A stretch of DNA of 64,000 bases from Paractinoplanes ovalisporus (GCF_016834655.1 NZ_JAENHP010000004.1:558001-622000), one strand, 5' to 3'; numbered from the stretch's first letter, positions 32,506 to 43,922 are shown. Translations and numbers: made by a program. The notes: generated by a model from the sequence alone, not told the origin.

Positions 32506-32695
32506 GCCGTTCGGCTGGGGGAACAGGCTCTGAGCGTGCGAAGTTGGCTAAATCAACGTTGCGGACGGTTTCGAGGGGCCGCGAGGGCCCAGCAAGACCA
32601 CCCGGCGGCGATAGAGTTATTAGTGCGGGCATCACCGATGCCCGTGCGCTGGCCCCGCCAGACATTGGCGCACGGCACGTGAGGAGCACGAGGGC

Positions 32696-35218
<2,523 letters not shown>

Positions 35219-35231
35219 GCCTGTAATACGG

Positions 35232-35270
35232 AAGCGGCCCGGTGCGTTTTGCGCGCCGGGCCGCTTTCTT
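35232..35270 (+). terminator. Rho-independent terminator of clpC
   Basis: AAGCGGCCCGG (35232-35242) pairs with CCGGGCCGCTT (35256-35266) as an 11-bp perfect stem with a 13-nt loop, followed by TCTT. It lies 13 bases past the clpC stop. Confidence 0.85.
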
Positions 35271-35286
35271 GTGGTCGCGGTGGGAC

Positions 35287-35360
35287 GGTTCGGGGCGGGG
35301 GATGGCCCACTCCGGGCGGTCAGGCTTGATCCCTGCGTGGACCATCCCCCGCCCCGAACC
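35287..35360. repeat. 19-bp perfect inverted repeat after clpC terminator
   Basis: The arms at 35287-35305 and 35342-35360 (GGTTCGGGGCGGGGGATGG and its complement) are perfect. After one mismatch the stem continues with CCAC/GTGG (35307-35310, 35337-35340), leaving a 26-nt loop. No open reading frame of interest spans it. It lies between clpC and the convergent GH43 gene and is separate from the clpC terminator. Confidence 0.7.
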
Positions 35361-35485
35361 TCGGTTCGCTTCCGGCGAGGCGGTTGGTTGCGGTTGGTGA
35401 GGGCCGCTTCCGCGTACGCGAGGCGTGTGCAGCCCGAGGGAGGGCCGCGCACGCGGCGGGGGGACCACGTGCGCGGCGTCGGGGG

Positions 35486-36871
35486 TCAGCTCAGCCGGAG
35501 GACGGTGCCGGCCGGGCCGAGCGAGACGGTCGTACCGGAGATCCGCAGATAACCGCCGCTCTCCGCGCGGAGCTTGAGGCCGGTGCGGGTGGTCTCCCGG
35601 CGCAGCCCGAGCGGCGTCGTGGACAGGCGCAGGCCGCTGCCCAGGTACTGGTCGGGGTGGTCGACCGAACGCAGCACCTCGGTGCCGTCGGTGCGGGCCT
35701 CGAAGCGGAACTGGGTCGCGGCCAGGTCGCGCGGCGCCCGCTCGACGACGAGAGCGCCGCCGGTCGAGTGCCGTACGAAATCGTCGGGGTGATCGGCGGG
35801 GGAGATGCGGACGATCGGGCCGCCCTCGCCCACCGGCACGCCGAACAGCGGGGTGCCGTCCGGATGCCAGTAGAGCCGCTGGACCCGCGCGTGCCGGTTG
35901 GGGTCGTAGAGCGGGTCGCCGGTGATGTCCCGGTAGTCGCGGGCGTGGTAGACCAGCACGTCCGTACGGCCGTCCTCGGCGACCGTGAACGAGTTGTGCC
36001 CCGGCCCGTAGCGTGAGGTCGCCGCCGAGGTCACGAAGACCGGGTCGGGTGTCTTCACCCACGACTCGCGCCGCAGCAGGTCGGCGTCGGCGTCCGCGGT
36101 GAGCAGGCCCATGCAGTAACGGGCGTCGGTGGCGCTGGCCGAGAAGGTCAGGAACACCCGCCCGTTGCGGATCAGCACGGCCGGGCCCTCGTTGACCCGG
36201 AACCCCTGGATCTCCCAGTCGCGGGTGGGTGTGGTGATCCGGGTCGGCTTGGTCGCCAGCGACCACGGCGTGCCCATCCGGGCGATGTAGAGGCTGGTGT
36301 TGACCGCGATCTCGGGCTCGCTCTGCGCCCACACCAGATAGCGCCGGCCTCGGTGCGCGAACGTCGTCGCGTCCAGAGTGAAGCCGTCCCACTCGGTTGC
36401 CAGCTGGGTCTTGAGCTGCCAGCCGCTCACGTCGAGCGGGTCGGCCAGCGGGGACTCGAGCACGTAGGTGCGGATGCGGAACACGTCGTCGGAGTCGCCG
36501 GCGGCGAAGTAGATGTACCACTTGCCGTCGATACGGTGCAGCTCCGGCGCCCAGATGTGCCCGGCCATCTTGCCGCTGGCCGGCCGCCGCCAGATCACCG
36601 TCTCGGCCGCCCCCGAGAGACCGGCGAGGGTGGAGGCGCCGCGCAGCGCGATCCGGTCGTACTCGGGGACCGAGCCGGTGAAGTAGTACATGCCGTTGGT
36701 GCGGGGCGTGATGAACGGGTCGGCCCGCTGCGTGACCAGCGGCTGCACGGTCGGGACACCGTAGATCTCGGCGTCGGTCCGCGGCTCGGCGGCGGTGGCC
36801 GGCGAGGAGGCGGTCGCGAGCCCGGCGACACCGGCCCCGGCCGCGACTCCGAACAGGGTGCGGCGCTTCAT
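35486..36871 (-). CDS. Secreted GH43-family arabinofuranosidase-like enzyme with C-terminal AbfB-like domain
   Basis: The 461-residue protein carries a twin-arginine-type signal (MKRRTLFGVAAGAGVAGLA, then SPATAA). The catalytic five-blade propeller begins RADPFITPRTNGMYYFTGSV (GH43 general base Asp in ADPF) and includes GHIWAPELHRIDGKWYIYFA and EGPAVLIRNGRVFLTFSASA with the acid Glu. The last roughly 130 residues (HPDDFVRHSTGGALVVE and HPDQYLGSGLRLS) look like an arabinose-binding beta-trefoil (AbfB/CBM42). ATG 36871 overlaps the stop of the GH51 gene, so the two act together on arabinan or arabinoxylan side chains. Confidence 0.85.
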   Translation of the reverse strand: MKRRTLFGVAAGAGVAGLATASSPATAAEPRTDAEIYGVPTVQPLVTQRADPFITPRTNGMYYFTGSVPEYDRIALRGASTLAGLSGAAETVIWRRPASGKMAGHIWAPELHRIDGKWYIYFAAGDSDDVFRIRTYVLESPLADPLDVSGWQLKTQLATEWDGFTLDATTFAHRGRRYLVWAQSEPEIAVNTSLYIARMGTPWSLATKPTRITTPTRDWEIQGFRVNEGPAVLIRNGRVFLTFSASATDARYCMGLLTADADADLLRRESWVKTPDPVFVTSAATSRYGPGHNSFTVAEDGRTDVLVYHARDYRDITGDPLYDPNRHARVQRLYWHPDGTPLFGVPVGEGGPIVRISPADHPDDFVRHSTGGALVVERAPRDLAATQFRFEARTDGTEVLRSVDHPDQYLGSGLRLSTTPLGLRRETTRTGLKLRAESGGYLRISGTTVSLGPAGTVLRLS

Positions 36872-39372
36872 CGGATCTCCAAACGCAGGAACGTGACCGA
36901 GCTCGCGGGGAAGGTGCGGGTGAAGGTGGAGCCGAGGCCGCGGACCGTGCTGGTCACGGGCAGGATCGGCTCGGCCGAGCGGGTGTTCTGCTCACCGGGG
37001 TCGCCGGTCAGCACGGTCATGCGGCCGGTCGGAGCGACCCGGAGGCCGCCGAGATCCACCTTGGTCAGCGCGGGGGAAGGCGAGGCGTTGACCACCTTCA
37101 CGATCAACTCGCCCGTACGGACGTCGCGGGTCACGACCTGGGCGAACGGCTCGGTGACGGCGTTGTCGTCGAAGCTGCCCCAGACCTCGCCGTCGCGGAT
37201 CAGGGTCACCTTCGTGCCGCGGACCTCGATCCTCAGGTCGTACGTCTGCCCGGTGGTGACCGTGTCGGGCCGGGTGATCAGCTGTTCCTTGGCCGCCGCG
37301 GTCCCGGTGGCCTTCTCGATCGCGCCCTGGGTGTTGTTCCAGCCGCCCAGGTTCCACCAGTACCAGTTGCCCGAGTCCTTGATCCCGAACGGGATGAGGA
37401 AGCCCTCGTCGCCGGCGGTCTTGGTGGCCTTGACGGTGATGTCGTAGTCGGTCGCGGTGATGTCGGTGGCCGCCGCGACCATCGTGTTCTCGGCGGCGAC
37501 GTCGGTTTGCGCGTACGCCCCGTCGGCCACCGCCCAGGTGCCGCGGTTCTCGATCGGCGTCCACCCGTCCGCGTTGCCGTCGTCGAAGTTGTCCTCGAGC
37601 AGCACGGTCCCGTCGGGCGTGGTCACCTTGAGGTCGTCGTACCGGGCCGCCGTACGCCACGTCGAGAACCCGACCCGGCCGGTGATCGGCTTGGGCTGCA
37701 CGACCCGGCCGCCGGTCACCGACGACGGCACCACCCGGTCGCCCACGTTGGTCATGAACAGCTTCTGCATCTGATAGCTGGTCGAGCCCCACGACTCGTC
37801 GTTGTCGAGCCAGATCAGGTCGGGCCGCCACTGCACGTTGTCGATGTTGGCGAACAGCGGCGCGTACGAGGCCATCTTCACCACGTCGGCGTTGCGTTCG
37901 AGCCCGGTCATGTAGGCGGCCTCGGACAGCGAGTTGAAGAACTTGGCGTCCTGCGACGCGTACTCGCCGAGAAAGACCTTCGGGCCACTGCGGTCGTACG
38001 AGTCGTAGCGGTCGTTGTTCTGCAGGAACCAGTTCGGGCTGTTGTAGTAGTGCTCGTCGACCATGTCGCTGCCCGCGGCCTTGTTCTTGGCCCACAGGTT
38101 GTCGAACGTGACGCCCATGTCGTCCGGCCCGGAGTTGCTGATCACCGTGACGGCCGGGTACTTCGCCTTGATCGCGTCACGGAACTTCAGGTAGTTGGCG
38201 AAGTATTCCTCGGGCAGGTTCTCCTCGTTGCCGACGGCGACCATGGTCAGGCCGAACGGCTTGGGGTGGCCCATCTGCGCCCGCAGTTTGCCCCAGGTCG
38301 AGGTGGTCGGCCCGTTGGCGAACTCGATCAGGTCGAGCGTGTCCTGGATGTGCCGTTGCAGCAGGGCCGGGTCGTCGGTGGCCCGGTTCTGGCCGCAGCC
38401 GGTCACCAGGGCCGGCACCACGGGCAGCGGGGCGGCGCCGATGTCCTCACTGAACTGGAAGTACTCGTAGTAGCCGAGCCCGTAGCTCTGGTTGTAGCCC
38501 CAGAAGTTCGCGTTGGTGGCCCGGGTCTCGACCGGACCGACGGTGTCCTTCCACTGGTACGAACGAGCGCGCGGGAAGCCCGAGGCCGCGTCGTACGCGT
38601 AGTGGCTGCCGGTGTTGACCAGGCAGCCACCGGGGAAACGGACGAAACCGGGGCGCAGAGCGGCGACCTTCTCGGCCAGGTCCGCGCGCAGGCCGTTGGC
38701 GCGTCCCTTGTACGTGTCGCGCGGGAACAACGACACCATGTCGAGCCGATGGGTGCCGGTGCCGGTCACCGACACGGTCAGCCGCCCGGCGTCGCTGGTG
38801 CTCGTGGCGCGCAGTTTCCCCGCGTACCGGGACCAGGTGTTGCCCTTGACGTTGATCGTGAGCGGGTTGGCGAGAGCGGCGCCGCCGGCCGTCGCGAGCG
38901 AGATCGTCAGGGCCGAGCCGGTGTCGCTGCGGGCCCAGACCGAGAAGTCGTAGAAGTCGCCCTTCCGGAGCGCGACGCCGCTGTTGTAGCCGGCGTTGGT
39001 GATGCTGCCCGGGCCGCTCAGTCGCAGGTAGGTGCGGTTCCGCTCGTTGAGCCGCTCGGTGTCGTCGACCGTGGCCGCGGTGCCGGTGACGGTCCAGCCG
39101 GTCAGTCCGGTGTAGGCGCGGTTGTCGGCCGCCTGGAACTCGAAGGAGCGGTTGCGGACCAGTTCGGCGTAGAGGCCGCCGTCCGCGCCGTAGTTGATGT
39201 CCTCGAAGAAGACGCCGTACATCTGGTCGCCGATCGCCGGGCCGCTCGTGGCCGGGTCGACCGTGATCGTGTAGTCGGGCGTGGGTGCGGCGGCGGCCGG
39301 TGGGGCGACCGCCAGAGGTAGGGCGGCCAGGGCGACCAAGGCGCCGGCCGTGCGGGATCGGAAGCGGGCCAC
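36868..39372 (-). CDS. Secreted GH51-like alpha-L-arabinofuranosidase
   Basis: The 834-residue exo-enzyme has a signal peptide (GALVALAALPLAVAPPAAAA). The N-terminal part contains a carbohydrate-binding-like region (NRSFEFQAADNRAYTGLTGW). The GH51 barrel includes RPGFVRFPGGCLVN, the acid/base context MVAVGNEENLPEEYFANYL and the nucleophile context VFLGEYASQ, then a C-terminal domain with an embedded laminin-G/CBM-like insert (VLLEDNFDDGNADGWTPI). GTG 39372 follows GGGGAGGA; an ATG at 39432 lacks a site. A LacI-type operator candidate lies about 80 bases upstream. It is the first gene of a two-gene secreted operon. Confidence 0.87.
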   Translation of the reverse strand: MARFRSRTAGALVALAALPLAVAPPAAAAPTPDYTITVDPATSGPAIGDQMYGVFFEDINYGADGGLYAELVRNRSFEFQAADNRAYTGLTGWTVTGTAATVDDTERLNERNRTYLRLSGPGSITNAGYNSGVALRKGDFYDFSVWARSDTGSALTISLATAGGAALANPLTINVKGNTWSRYAGKLRATSTSDAGRLTVSVTGTGTHRLDMVSLFPRDTYKGRANGLRADLAEKVAALRPGFVRFPGGCLVNTGSHYAYDAASGFPRARSYQWKDTVGPVETRATNANFWGYNQSYGLGYYEYFQFSEDIGAAPLPVVPALVTGCGQNRATDDPALLQRHIQDTLDLIEFANGPTTSTWGKLRAQMGHPKPFGLTMVAVGNEENLPEEYFANYLKFRDAIKAKYPAVTVISNSGPDDMGVTFDNLWAKNKAAGSDMVDEHYYNSPNWFLQNNDRYDSYDRSGPKVFLGEYASQDAKFFNSLSEAAYMTGLERNADVVKMASYAPLFANIDNVQWRPDLIWLDNDESWGSTSYQMQKLFMTNVGDRVVPSSVTGGRVVQPKPITGRVGFSTWRTAARYDDLKVTTPDGTVLLEDNFDDGNADGWTPIENRGTWAVADGAYAQTDVAAENTMVAAATDITATDYDITVKATKTAGDEGFLIPFGIKDSGNWYWWNLGGWNNTQGAIEKATGTAAAKEQLITRPDTVTTGQTYDLRIEVRGTKVTLIRDGEVWGSFDDNAVTEPFAQVVTRDVRTGELIVKVVNASPSPALTKVDLGGLRVAPTGRMTVLTGDPGEQNTRSAEPILPVTSTVRGLGSTFTRTFPASSVTFLRLEIR

Positions 39373-39453
39373 GAGGGTCCTCCCCTTGTTCGCGCTCTCG
39401 TGAGTGCGCGACCGGTGGCGTCGTTGTCGCACCTGGGAGCGTGAAGATGGTCG

Positions 39454-39470
39454 ATGTTAGCGTTCACCAT
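39454..39470 (-). promoter_or_regulatory. LacI-type operator candidate upstream of the GH51-GH43 operon
   Basis: ATGTTAGCGTTCACCAT (read on either strand) matches the LacI-family pattern TGNNANCGNTNNCA with a single mismatch and has the central CG. Arabinofuranosidase genes in actinomycetes are commonly controlled by LacI-family repressors; no such regulator is encoded next to this operon, so it would act in trans. Confidence 0.5.
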
Positions 39471-39500
39471 AGAGGCAACGCCGACGGAAGGCCAGGGTTG

Positions 39501-40397
39501 TCACAGAGACTGCGGAGCGACCCGCGGCCCGTCGCCGGCGAGCACAAAAACGTCCTCGGCCAGCGGCTCGACCAAGCCGTCCTCGACCAGCCCGGCCAGC
39601 GCCCGGGCCCGTTGCACGTCGTCGTTCCACACCTCGTCCAGGCGCTGCCGCGGGACCGGGCCGGTCGCGTGCCGCAGCACCTCGAGGATCAGGCCGCGCA
39701 CCTGGCGGTCGGTGCCCGCGTACCGCTGCGGCTTGCGGCTCGGCCCCTCGAGCGCGGGCGAACCGCTGAGCCGCCACGCGCAGACGGCCTCGAACGGGCA
39801 CTCGTGGCAGCGCGGCGAGCGGGCGACACAGACCAGCGCGCCCAGTTCCATGAAGGCGATGCTGGCGCGGGCGGCCCGGGCCGGCTCCTCGGGCAGCAGG
39901 TCGGCCATCGCGACCAGGTCAGCCGCGGTGGTGGTGGGTCCCGCGTCGGGCTTGCCCTCGACGGCCCGCGACACCACGCGGCGCACGTTCGTGTCGACGA
40001 CGGGGTGGCGTTGCCCGTACGCGAAGGTCGCCACCGCCCGCCCGGTGTAGGTGCCCACTCCCGGCAACGCCAGCAGCTGGTCGAGATCGGACGGCACCTC
40101 GCCGTCGTGGCGCTCGACCATCGCCACCGCGCACGCGTGCAGGCGCATCGCCCGTCGCGGGTAGCCGAGCCGGCCCCACATGCGGATCGCCTCCGACGGC
40201 GGGTCGGCGGCCAGGTCGGCCGGCGTGGGCCAGCGCGTCATCCAGGAGCGCCAGGCGGGCTCCACCCGTACGACCGGGGTCTGTTGCAGCATCACCTCGC
40301 TCACCAGCACACCCCAGGCGGTGGTGTCGGGCTGCCGCCAGGGCAGATCGCGGGCGTTCTTGTCGAACCACGTGATGGCGTCATCGGCGAGAGTCAT
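39501..40397 (-). CDS. mutY: A/G-specific adenine glycosylase MutY
   Basis: MutY removes adenine mispaired with 8-oxoguanine. The 298-residue protein has the helix-hairpin-helix motif ALPGVGTYTGRAVATFAYG with Tyr/Thr instead of the lyase Lys. Catalytic Glu34 lies in SEVMLQQTPV and Asp135 in HPVVDTNVRRV, and the iron-sulfur loop is C190-x6-C197-x2-C200-x5-C206. The C-terminal 8-oxoG recognition domain is short, as usual for actinobacterial MutY. ATG 40397. The divergent ACT-domain gene begins only 21 bases away. Confidence 0.94.
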   Translation of the reverse strand: MTLADDAITWFDKNARDLPWRQPDTTAWGVLVSEVMLQQTPVVRVEPAWRSWMTRWPTPADLAADPPSEAIRMWGRLGYPRRAMRLHACAVAMVERHDGEVPSDLDQLLALPGVGTYTGRAVATFAYGQRHPVVDTNVRRVVSRAVEGKPDAGPTTTAADLVAMADLLPEEPARAARASIAFMELGALVCVARSPRCHECPFEAVCAWRLSGSPALEGPSRKPQRYAGTDRQVRGLILEVLRHATGPVPRQRLDEVWNDDVQRARALAGLVEDGLVEPLAEDVFVLAGDGPRVAPQSL

Positions 40398-40418
40398 GGC
40401 AGGTCTTACTGTAAGCAT

Positions 40419-40922
40419 GTGCATGAGCTCGCCATCACCGTCATCGGTCCCGACCGGACCGGCATCGTCGCCGACGTGGCCGAGGCCCTGGCCGGGGTCG
40501 GCGCCAACCTGACCGACTCCACCATGACCCGCCTCCGCGGCCACTTCACGATGACCCTGATCTGCAACGGGCCGTCTCTCGCGGAGGCCGAGGCCGCGCT
40601 GGCGCCTCTCGCCGACGTGGTGAGTGAGGTGCGGTCGGTCGCCCCCGAAGCTGACAAAAAGGACAGCGGTGACCCGTACGTGGTGAGCGTCCACGGCGCC
40701 GACCGGCTCGGCATCGTCTCGGCGGTGACCCGCGTGGTCGCGGCCGGCGGCGGAAACATCACCGATCTGAGTACGCGTCTGACCGGCACCCTCTACGTGC
40801 TGATCGCCGAGGTCGACCTGCCGGTCGGGGCCGCCGACGAACTCGCCGAGCAGCTCGCGGTCGCCGCCGCCGAACTGGGCGTCGAGGTGACCCTGCGGCG
40901 CGCCGAGTCGGAGATGCTGTGA
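40419..40922 (+). CDS. Tandem ACT-domain protein (GcvR-like)
   Basis: The 167-residue protein consists of two ACT domains: ELAITVIGPDRTGIVADVAE with LAGVGANLTDSTMTRLRGHF, then YVVSVHGADRLGIVSAVTRV with GGNITDLSTRLTGTLYVLI. Such proteins bind amino acids; GcvR modulates the glycine-cleavage operon in enterobacteria, and the present role is unknown. GTG 40419 sits 21 bases from the divergent mutY ATG with no Shine-Dalgarno, so the message is probably leaderless. The stop overlaps the GTG of def as GTGA. Confidence 0.88.
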   Translation: MHELAITVIGPDRTGIVADVAEALAGVGANLTDSTMTRLRGHFTMTLICNGPSLAEAEAALAPLADVVSEVRSVAPEADKKDSGDPYVVSVHGADRLGIVSAVTRVVAAGGGNITDLSTRLTGTLYVLIAEVDLPVGAADELAEQLAVAAAELGVEVTLRRAESEML

Positions 40923-41455
40923 CGTCGCCGATCGCCTGGGACGGGCCGGAGGGCAAGGTTCTGCCGGTCGTCACCGCCCCGGCGACGGTGCTCAGCACGG
41001 TCGGCGACGAGGTCGACCCGGCCGACCCGGCGATCGTCCAGCTGGCGGCCGACCTGGTCGCCACCATGCGGGTCTCGCCCGGCTGCGTGGGCCTGGCCGC
41101 ACCTCAGGTCGGAATCGGCGCCCAGATTTTCGCGGTCGACGTCACCGGCCACCCCAAGGCCGCGACCACCCACGGCGCGTTCGTCCTGTGCAACGCGAAG
41201 ATCATCGAGGCCAGTCGCTGGAAGGCCGGCCGCGAGGGCTGCATGTCGGTGCCCGACCTGACCGGCGACGTGAAGCGAGCCGGCCGGATCGTGGTCGCGG
41301 CGACCCTGCCCGGCCGCGGCGAGGAGGTGACGATCACCACCGATGCGTTCGAGGCGCGCGCGTTGCAACACGAGATCGACCACTGCGCCGGAAAGCTTTT
41401 TCTCGATCGTGTCGCCGGGGCCCACGCGATCTACCAGCGTAAGGTCTACCTCTGA
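40919..41455 (+). CDS. def: Peptide deformylase
   Basis: Def removes the formyl group from nascent proteins. The 178-residue protein has all three metal-site motifs: CVGLAAPQVGIGAQIFAVDV (motif 1), REGCMSVPDLTG (EGCLS motif 2, the metal Cys) and ARALQHEIDHCAGKLFLDRV (HEIDH motif 3, two His ligands and catalytic Glu). Met in place of Leu in motif 2 is mild. It starts with GTG 40919 overlapping the ACT gene, an unusual companion; no fmt gene is present here. Confidence 0.95.
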   Translation: MTSPIAWDGPEGKVLPVVTAPATVLSTVGDEVDPADPAIVQLAADLVATMRVSPGCVGLAAPQVGIGAQIFAVDVTGHPKAATTHGAFVLCNAKIIEASRWKAGREGCMSVPDLTGDVKRAGRIVVAATLPGRGEEVTITTDAFEARALQHEIDHCAGKLFLDRVAGAHAIYQRKVYL

Positions 41456-41538
41456 CTCTTTCGTTGTGAGTCGGTGTCGCATAACCCCGGCGCGTCGCGG
41501 CTGACTCGCGGGCGCGCGGGTTTACCGTGGGGCCCACT

Positions 41539-42306
41539 ATGCGATCGACGGTTGGTCCCCTTCCTTCCGCCGTCTACTGGCGGCGTCGTGCGGTTGTGCT
41601 GGGCGCATTGTTGCTCGGCATCATCGTGCTGTTCGTTTCGTGCTCCGGCGGTGACGACAAGAACGGCAACAAACAGGGGCAGACCCCGACGTCGAACTCG
41701 TCGCAGCTGCCGACGCCCGAGCCGGCCTCACCCGAGCCGTCGTTCCTCGACGGACGGCCCGGCAACAACGGCCCCTCGCTGCCGGCCCCCGGTGATCTCC
41801 AGTCGCAGCCCGCGGGCGACGGCGAGGGCGACGCGACCGAGACGCTGCCGCCGACCGGGGGCGCCGACCCCGGCAGCGGGCAGAACAACAACGTGACCGC
41901 TCCGGCCGACGGCTCCTGCGCCGACGGCGAGCTCAGCGTGACCCCGGTTCCGGCCTCGACGAACCTCAAGCGCGGCCAGTCGGTCCAGATCGAACTGAAG
42001 ATCAAGAACAACAGCCAGCGGACGTGTTCCCGTGACGTCGGAGCCGACCCGCAGGAGCTCTACATCGACTCCGGCGCCCGCAAATACTGGTCGTCCGACA
42101 CGTGCAGCACCGCCAAGGGCGGCGACGTGCGTCAGCTCCCGCCGGGTCAGGAACTCACCTACAAGGTCACCTGGAACGGCCGCCAGTCGAGCAACTGCAC
42201 CGGCGGCTCGGCGTCGGGCCCGAACCCGCCGCCCGGCCAGTTCGAGCTGCGCGCCCGCCTCGGCACCCTGGTCAGCAACCCGGTCACGCTGACGATCACC
42301 GCCTGA
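41539..42306 (+). CDS. Membrane-anchored protein with extracytoplasmic DUF4232-like domain
   Basis: The 255-residue protein has a short basic start, one hydrophobic helix (AVVLGALLLGIIVLFVSCSG), roughly 100 residues of disordered Pro/Gly/Asn/Asp linker and a folded beta-rich domain from DGSCADGELSVTPVPASTNL to the end. That domain has paired cysteines and a strand pattern (QSVQIELKIKNNSQRTCSRD) like the immunoglobulin-like domains of secreted actinobacterial proteins. The helix ends in SCSGG, which is not a clean lipobox. The function is unknown. ATG 41539 is taken; 41527 is also open. The 2'-5' RNA ligase-like gene starts immediately after its stop. Confidence 0.7.
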   Translation: MRSTVGPLPSAVYWRRRAVVLGALLLGIIVLFVSCSGGDDKNGNKQGQTPTSNSSQLPTPEPASPEPSFLDGRPGNNGPSLPAPGDLQSQPAGDGEGDATETLPPTGGADPGSGQNNNVTAPADGSCADGELSVTPVPASTNLKRGQSVQIELKIKNNSQRTCSRDVGADPQELYIDSGARKYWSSDTCSTAKGGDVRQLPPGQELTYKVTWNGRQSSNCTGGSASGPNPPPGQFELRARLGTLVSNPVTLTITA

Positions 42307-42822
42307 GTGGTCGCCGCGCTCGAGCTCTACCTGGACGTGGACGCCACCCGCCGGGTCCGCACGCTGTGGCGGGCCCTGGAGGACGAGGGCATCCCGACGC
42401 TGAAGTCCCTGCTCAACGACAAGCACCGCCCGCACGTCTCGCTGGCCGCCGCCCGTTCACTGGAGCCGTCGAGGATCGTCGAGGCCCTCGACGGCCTGAC
42501 CGTGGGCCGGGGCCTGACCCTGAGCATGGACTTCGTCGGCCAGTTCGTCGGGCGGGTGCTGTGGCTGGGCGTCACCCCCACCGCCGAGCTGCTGGCCCAC
42601 CACGCCGCGGTGCATGAGCGGCTGGCGGCCGCTGGTGTCGAGACGTGGGATCTCTACGAGCCGGGCCGCTGGGTGCCGCACTGCACGGTCTCGATGCGCG
42701 TGCCCAATCCGCAGATGGGCCCGGCCGTACGCCGCTGCCTCGAGATCCTGCCTCTGCGGGCGACGGTGACCGGGGCCGGCCTAGCCGACCACGCCAACGG
42801 CATCGACGTCAGGCTTGCCTGA
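42307..42822 (+). CDS. 2'-5' RNA ligase / 2H phosphoesterase family protein
   Basis: The 171-residue protein has the two active-site HxS/T motifs of the 2H superfamily: KHRPHVSLAAARSLEPSRIV in the first half and GRWVPHCTVSMRVPNPQM in the second. Family members act on 2',3'-cyclic phosphates or 2'-5' linkages of RNA or nucleotides; the substrate cannot be told. GTG 42307 begins immediately after the stop of the previous gene, so it is likely translated with it. Confidence 0.85.
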   Translation: MVAALELYLDVDATRRVRTLWRALEDEGIPTLKSLLNDKHRPHVSLAAARSLEPSRIVEALDGLTVGRGLTLSMDFVGQFVGRVLWLGVTPTAELLAHHAAVHERLAAAGVETWDLYEPGRWVPHCTVSMRVPNPQMGPAVRRCLEILPLRATVTGAGLADHANGIDVRLA

Positions 42823-42832
42823 ATCGTCCGGC

Positions 42833-43450
42833 TCACCGGAATCCCGTGACGGACAACAGCACCCAGCCGACGGCCGTCAGGGGAAGCGCGATCAGCAGGG
42901 CCAGGGCGCGTTCCCGCCACGAACGGCCGACCAGCAGGGTGAGCAGGACGCCCAGGACGATCAGCACCGCACCCGACTCCGCCTGACCGGCCGTGTCGTA
43001 TGAGGGGTCGCCGATGCGGCGCAACTGGATCACGGCCTCGGCGAACATCACGGCGCCGGGCATGGCCAGGGCCGCGGTCCGCAGGCGACCCGGCCGGCGC
43101 GCGATCACCCCGGCCGCCCCGAAGACCAGGCCCGCCACGACACCGAGACCCATCCACAGAAGGGCGTTGACGTTGTACGCGTTGGACAGGTCGTCGTTCT
43201 GGATCAGCGTGGCCGCCAGGTAGTAGAACGGCACGGCGACGACCAGGCACACGACCGCCCCGAGCACGCCCACCGGCAAGCTCCAGCGGGTCAGGTAGGC
43301 CAGCAGGAAGGCCGCCACCGCCCAGACCGCGATGGAATTCCCCAGATCCCCGAACGGCGACGGCACGTACTTGATCCAGACGAAGTCGAGCGCCCCCAGC
43401 AGAACGCCGGCCACGGGAGCCACCACGACGGCGGAGCGGTTGCTGATCAT
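42833..43450 (-). CDS. Six-helix membrane protein (DUF6518-like)
   Basis: The protein of about 205 residues has six hydrophobic helices, among them VVAPVAGVLLGALDFVWIKY, VGVLGAVVCLVVAVPFYYLA and ESGAVLIVLGVLLTLLVGRS. The sequence and size resemble the DUF6518 family of actinobacterial membrane proteins, from recall and with moderate certainty. ATG 43450 or the GTG at 43471 can start it. It is convergent with the 2H phosphoesterase gene; the stops are 10 bases apart. Confidence 0.65.
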   Translation of the reverse strand: MISNRSAVVVAPVAGVLLGALDFVWIKYVPSPFGDLGNSIAVWAVAAFLLAYLTRWSLPVGVLGAVVCLVVAVPFYYLAATLIQNDDLSNAYNVNALLWMGLGVVAGLVFGAAGVIARRPGRLRTAALAMPGAVMFAEAVIQLRRIGDPSYDTAGQAESGAVLIVLGVLLTLLVGRSWRERALALLIALPLTAVGWVLLSVTGFR

Positions 43451-43563
43451 GATCAATGAGCCTACGAACACCCGGCCCGACTCCGCATCGGACCCAGGAC
43501 AGATCAGGCGTGCGGGCGATCAACCGAACGGTCGACCCACTCCCGCGGCGCCCGAGTACCGAT

Positions 43564-43908
43564 CTATCGCCGCAGGGCTTGCCGCGTGCGGGGCGTCAGG
43601 GTGACCAGAGCGACGGCCAGCAGGGTGATCACGGCCTGGCCGACGCGCCCGGCGGTCAGGCCGGGGGAGTTGTCGACGACGTAGTTGGCGTAGAAGTTGG
43701 CCGCCGCGTCCGTGACCATGATGAAGCATCCGAGCACCAGACCCGCGGCGGGACGGCACAGCAGCAGGACGACGGCCAGCGCGTCGAGGAAGGTGAGCGA
43801 CACGAAATAGGCCGCCAGCCAGCCGGGCATTTCGGGATAGCCGCCCATCGCCAGCTGGACGACGTGGACGATCGTGCCGTAGGCGAAGAGCACCACGGCG
43901 GCCGGCAC
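43564..43908 (-). CDS. Three- or four-helix membrane protein downstream of disA
   Basis: The 114-residue protein starts GTG 43908, 14 bases after the disA stop, in the same direction. Hydrophobic stretches are VVLFAYGTIVHVVQLAM, LAAYFVSLTFLDALAVVLLL, LVLGCFIMVTDAAANFY and AVITLLAVALVTL. No family was recognised. The gene is likely co-transcribed with disA. Confidence 0.65.
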   Translation of the reverse strand: MPAAVVLFAYGTIVHVVQLAMGGYPEMPGWLAAYFVSLTFLDALAVVLLLCRPAAGLVLGCFIMVTDAAANFYANYVVDNSPGLTAGRVGQAVITLLAVALVTLTPRTRQALRR

Positions 43909-43922
43909 GACCAGGGGCGACG

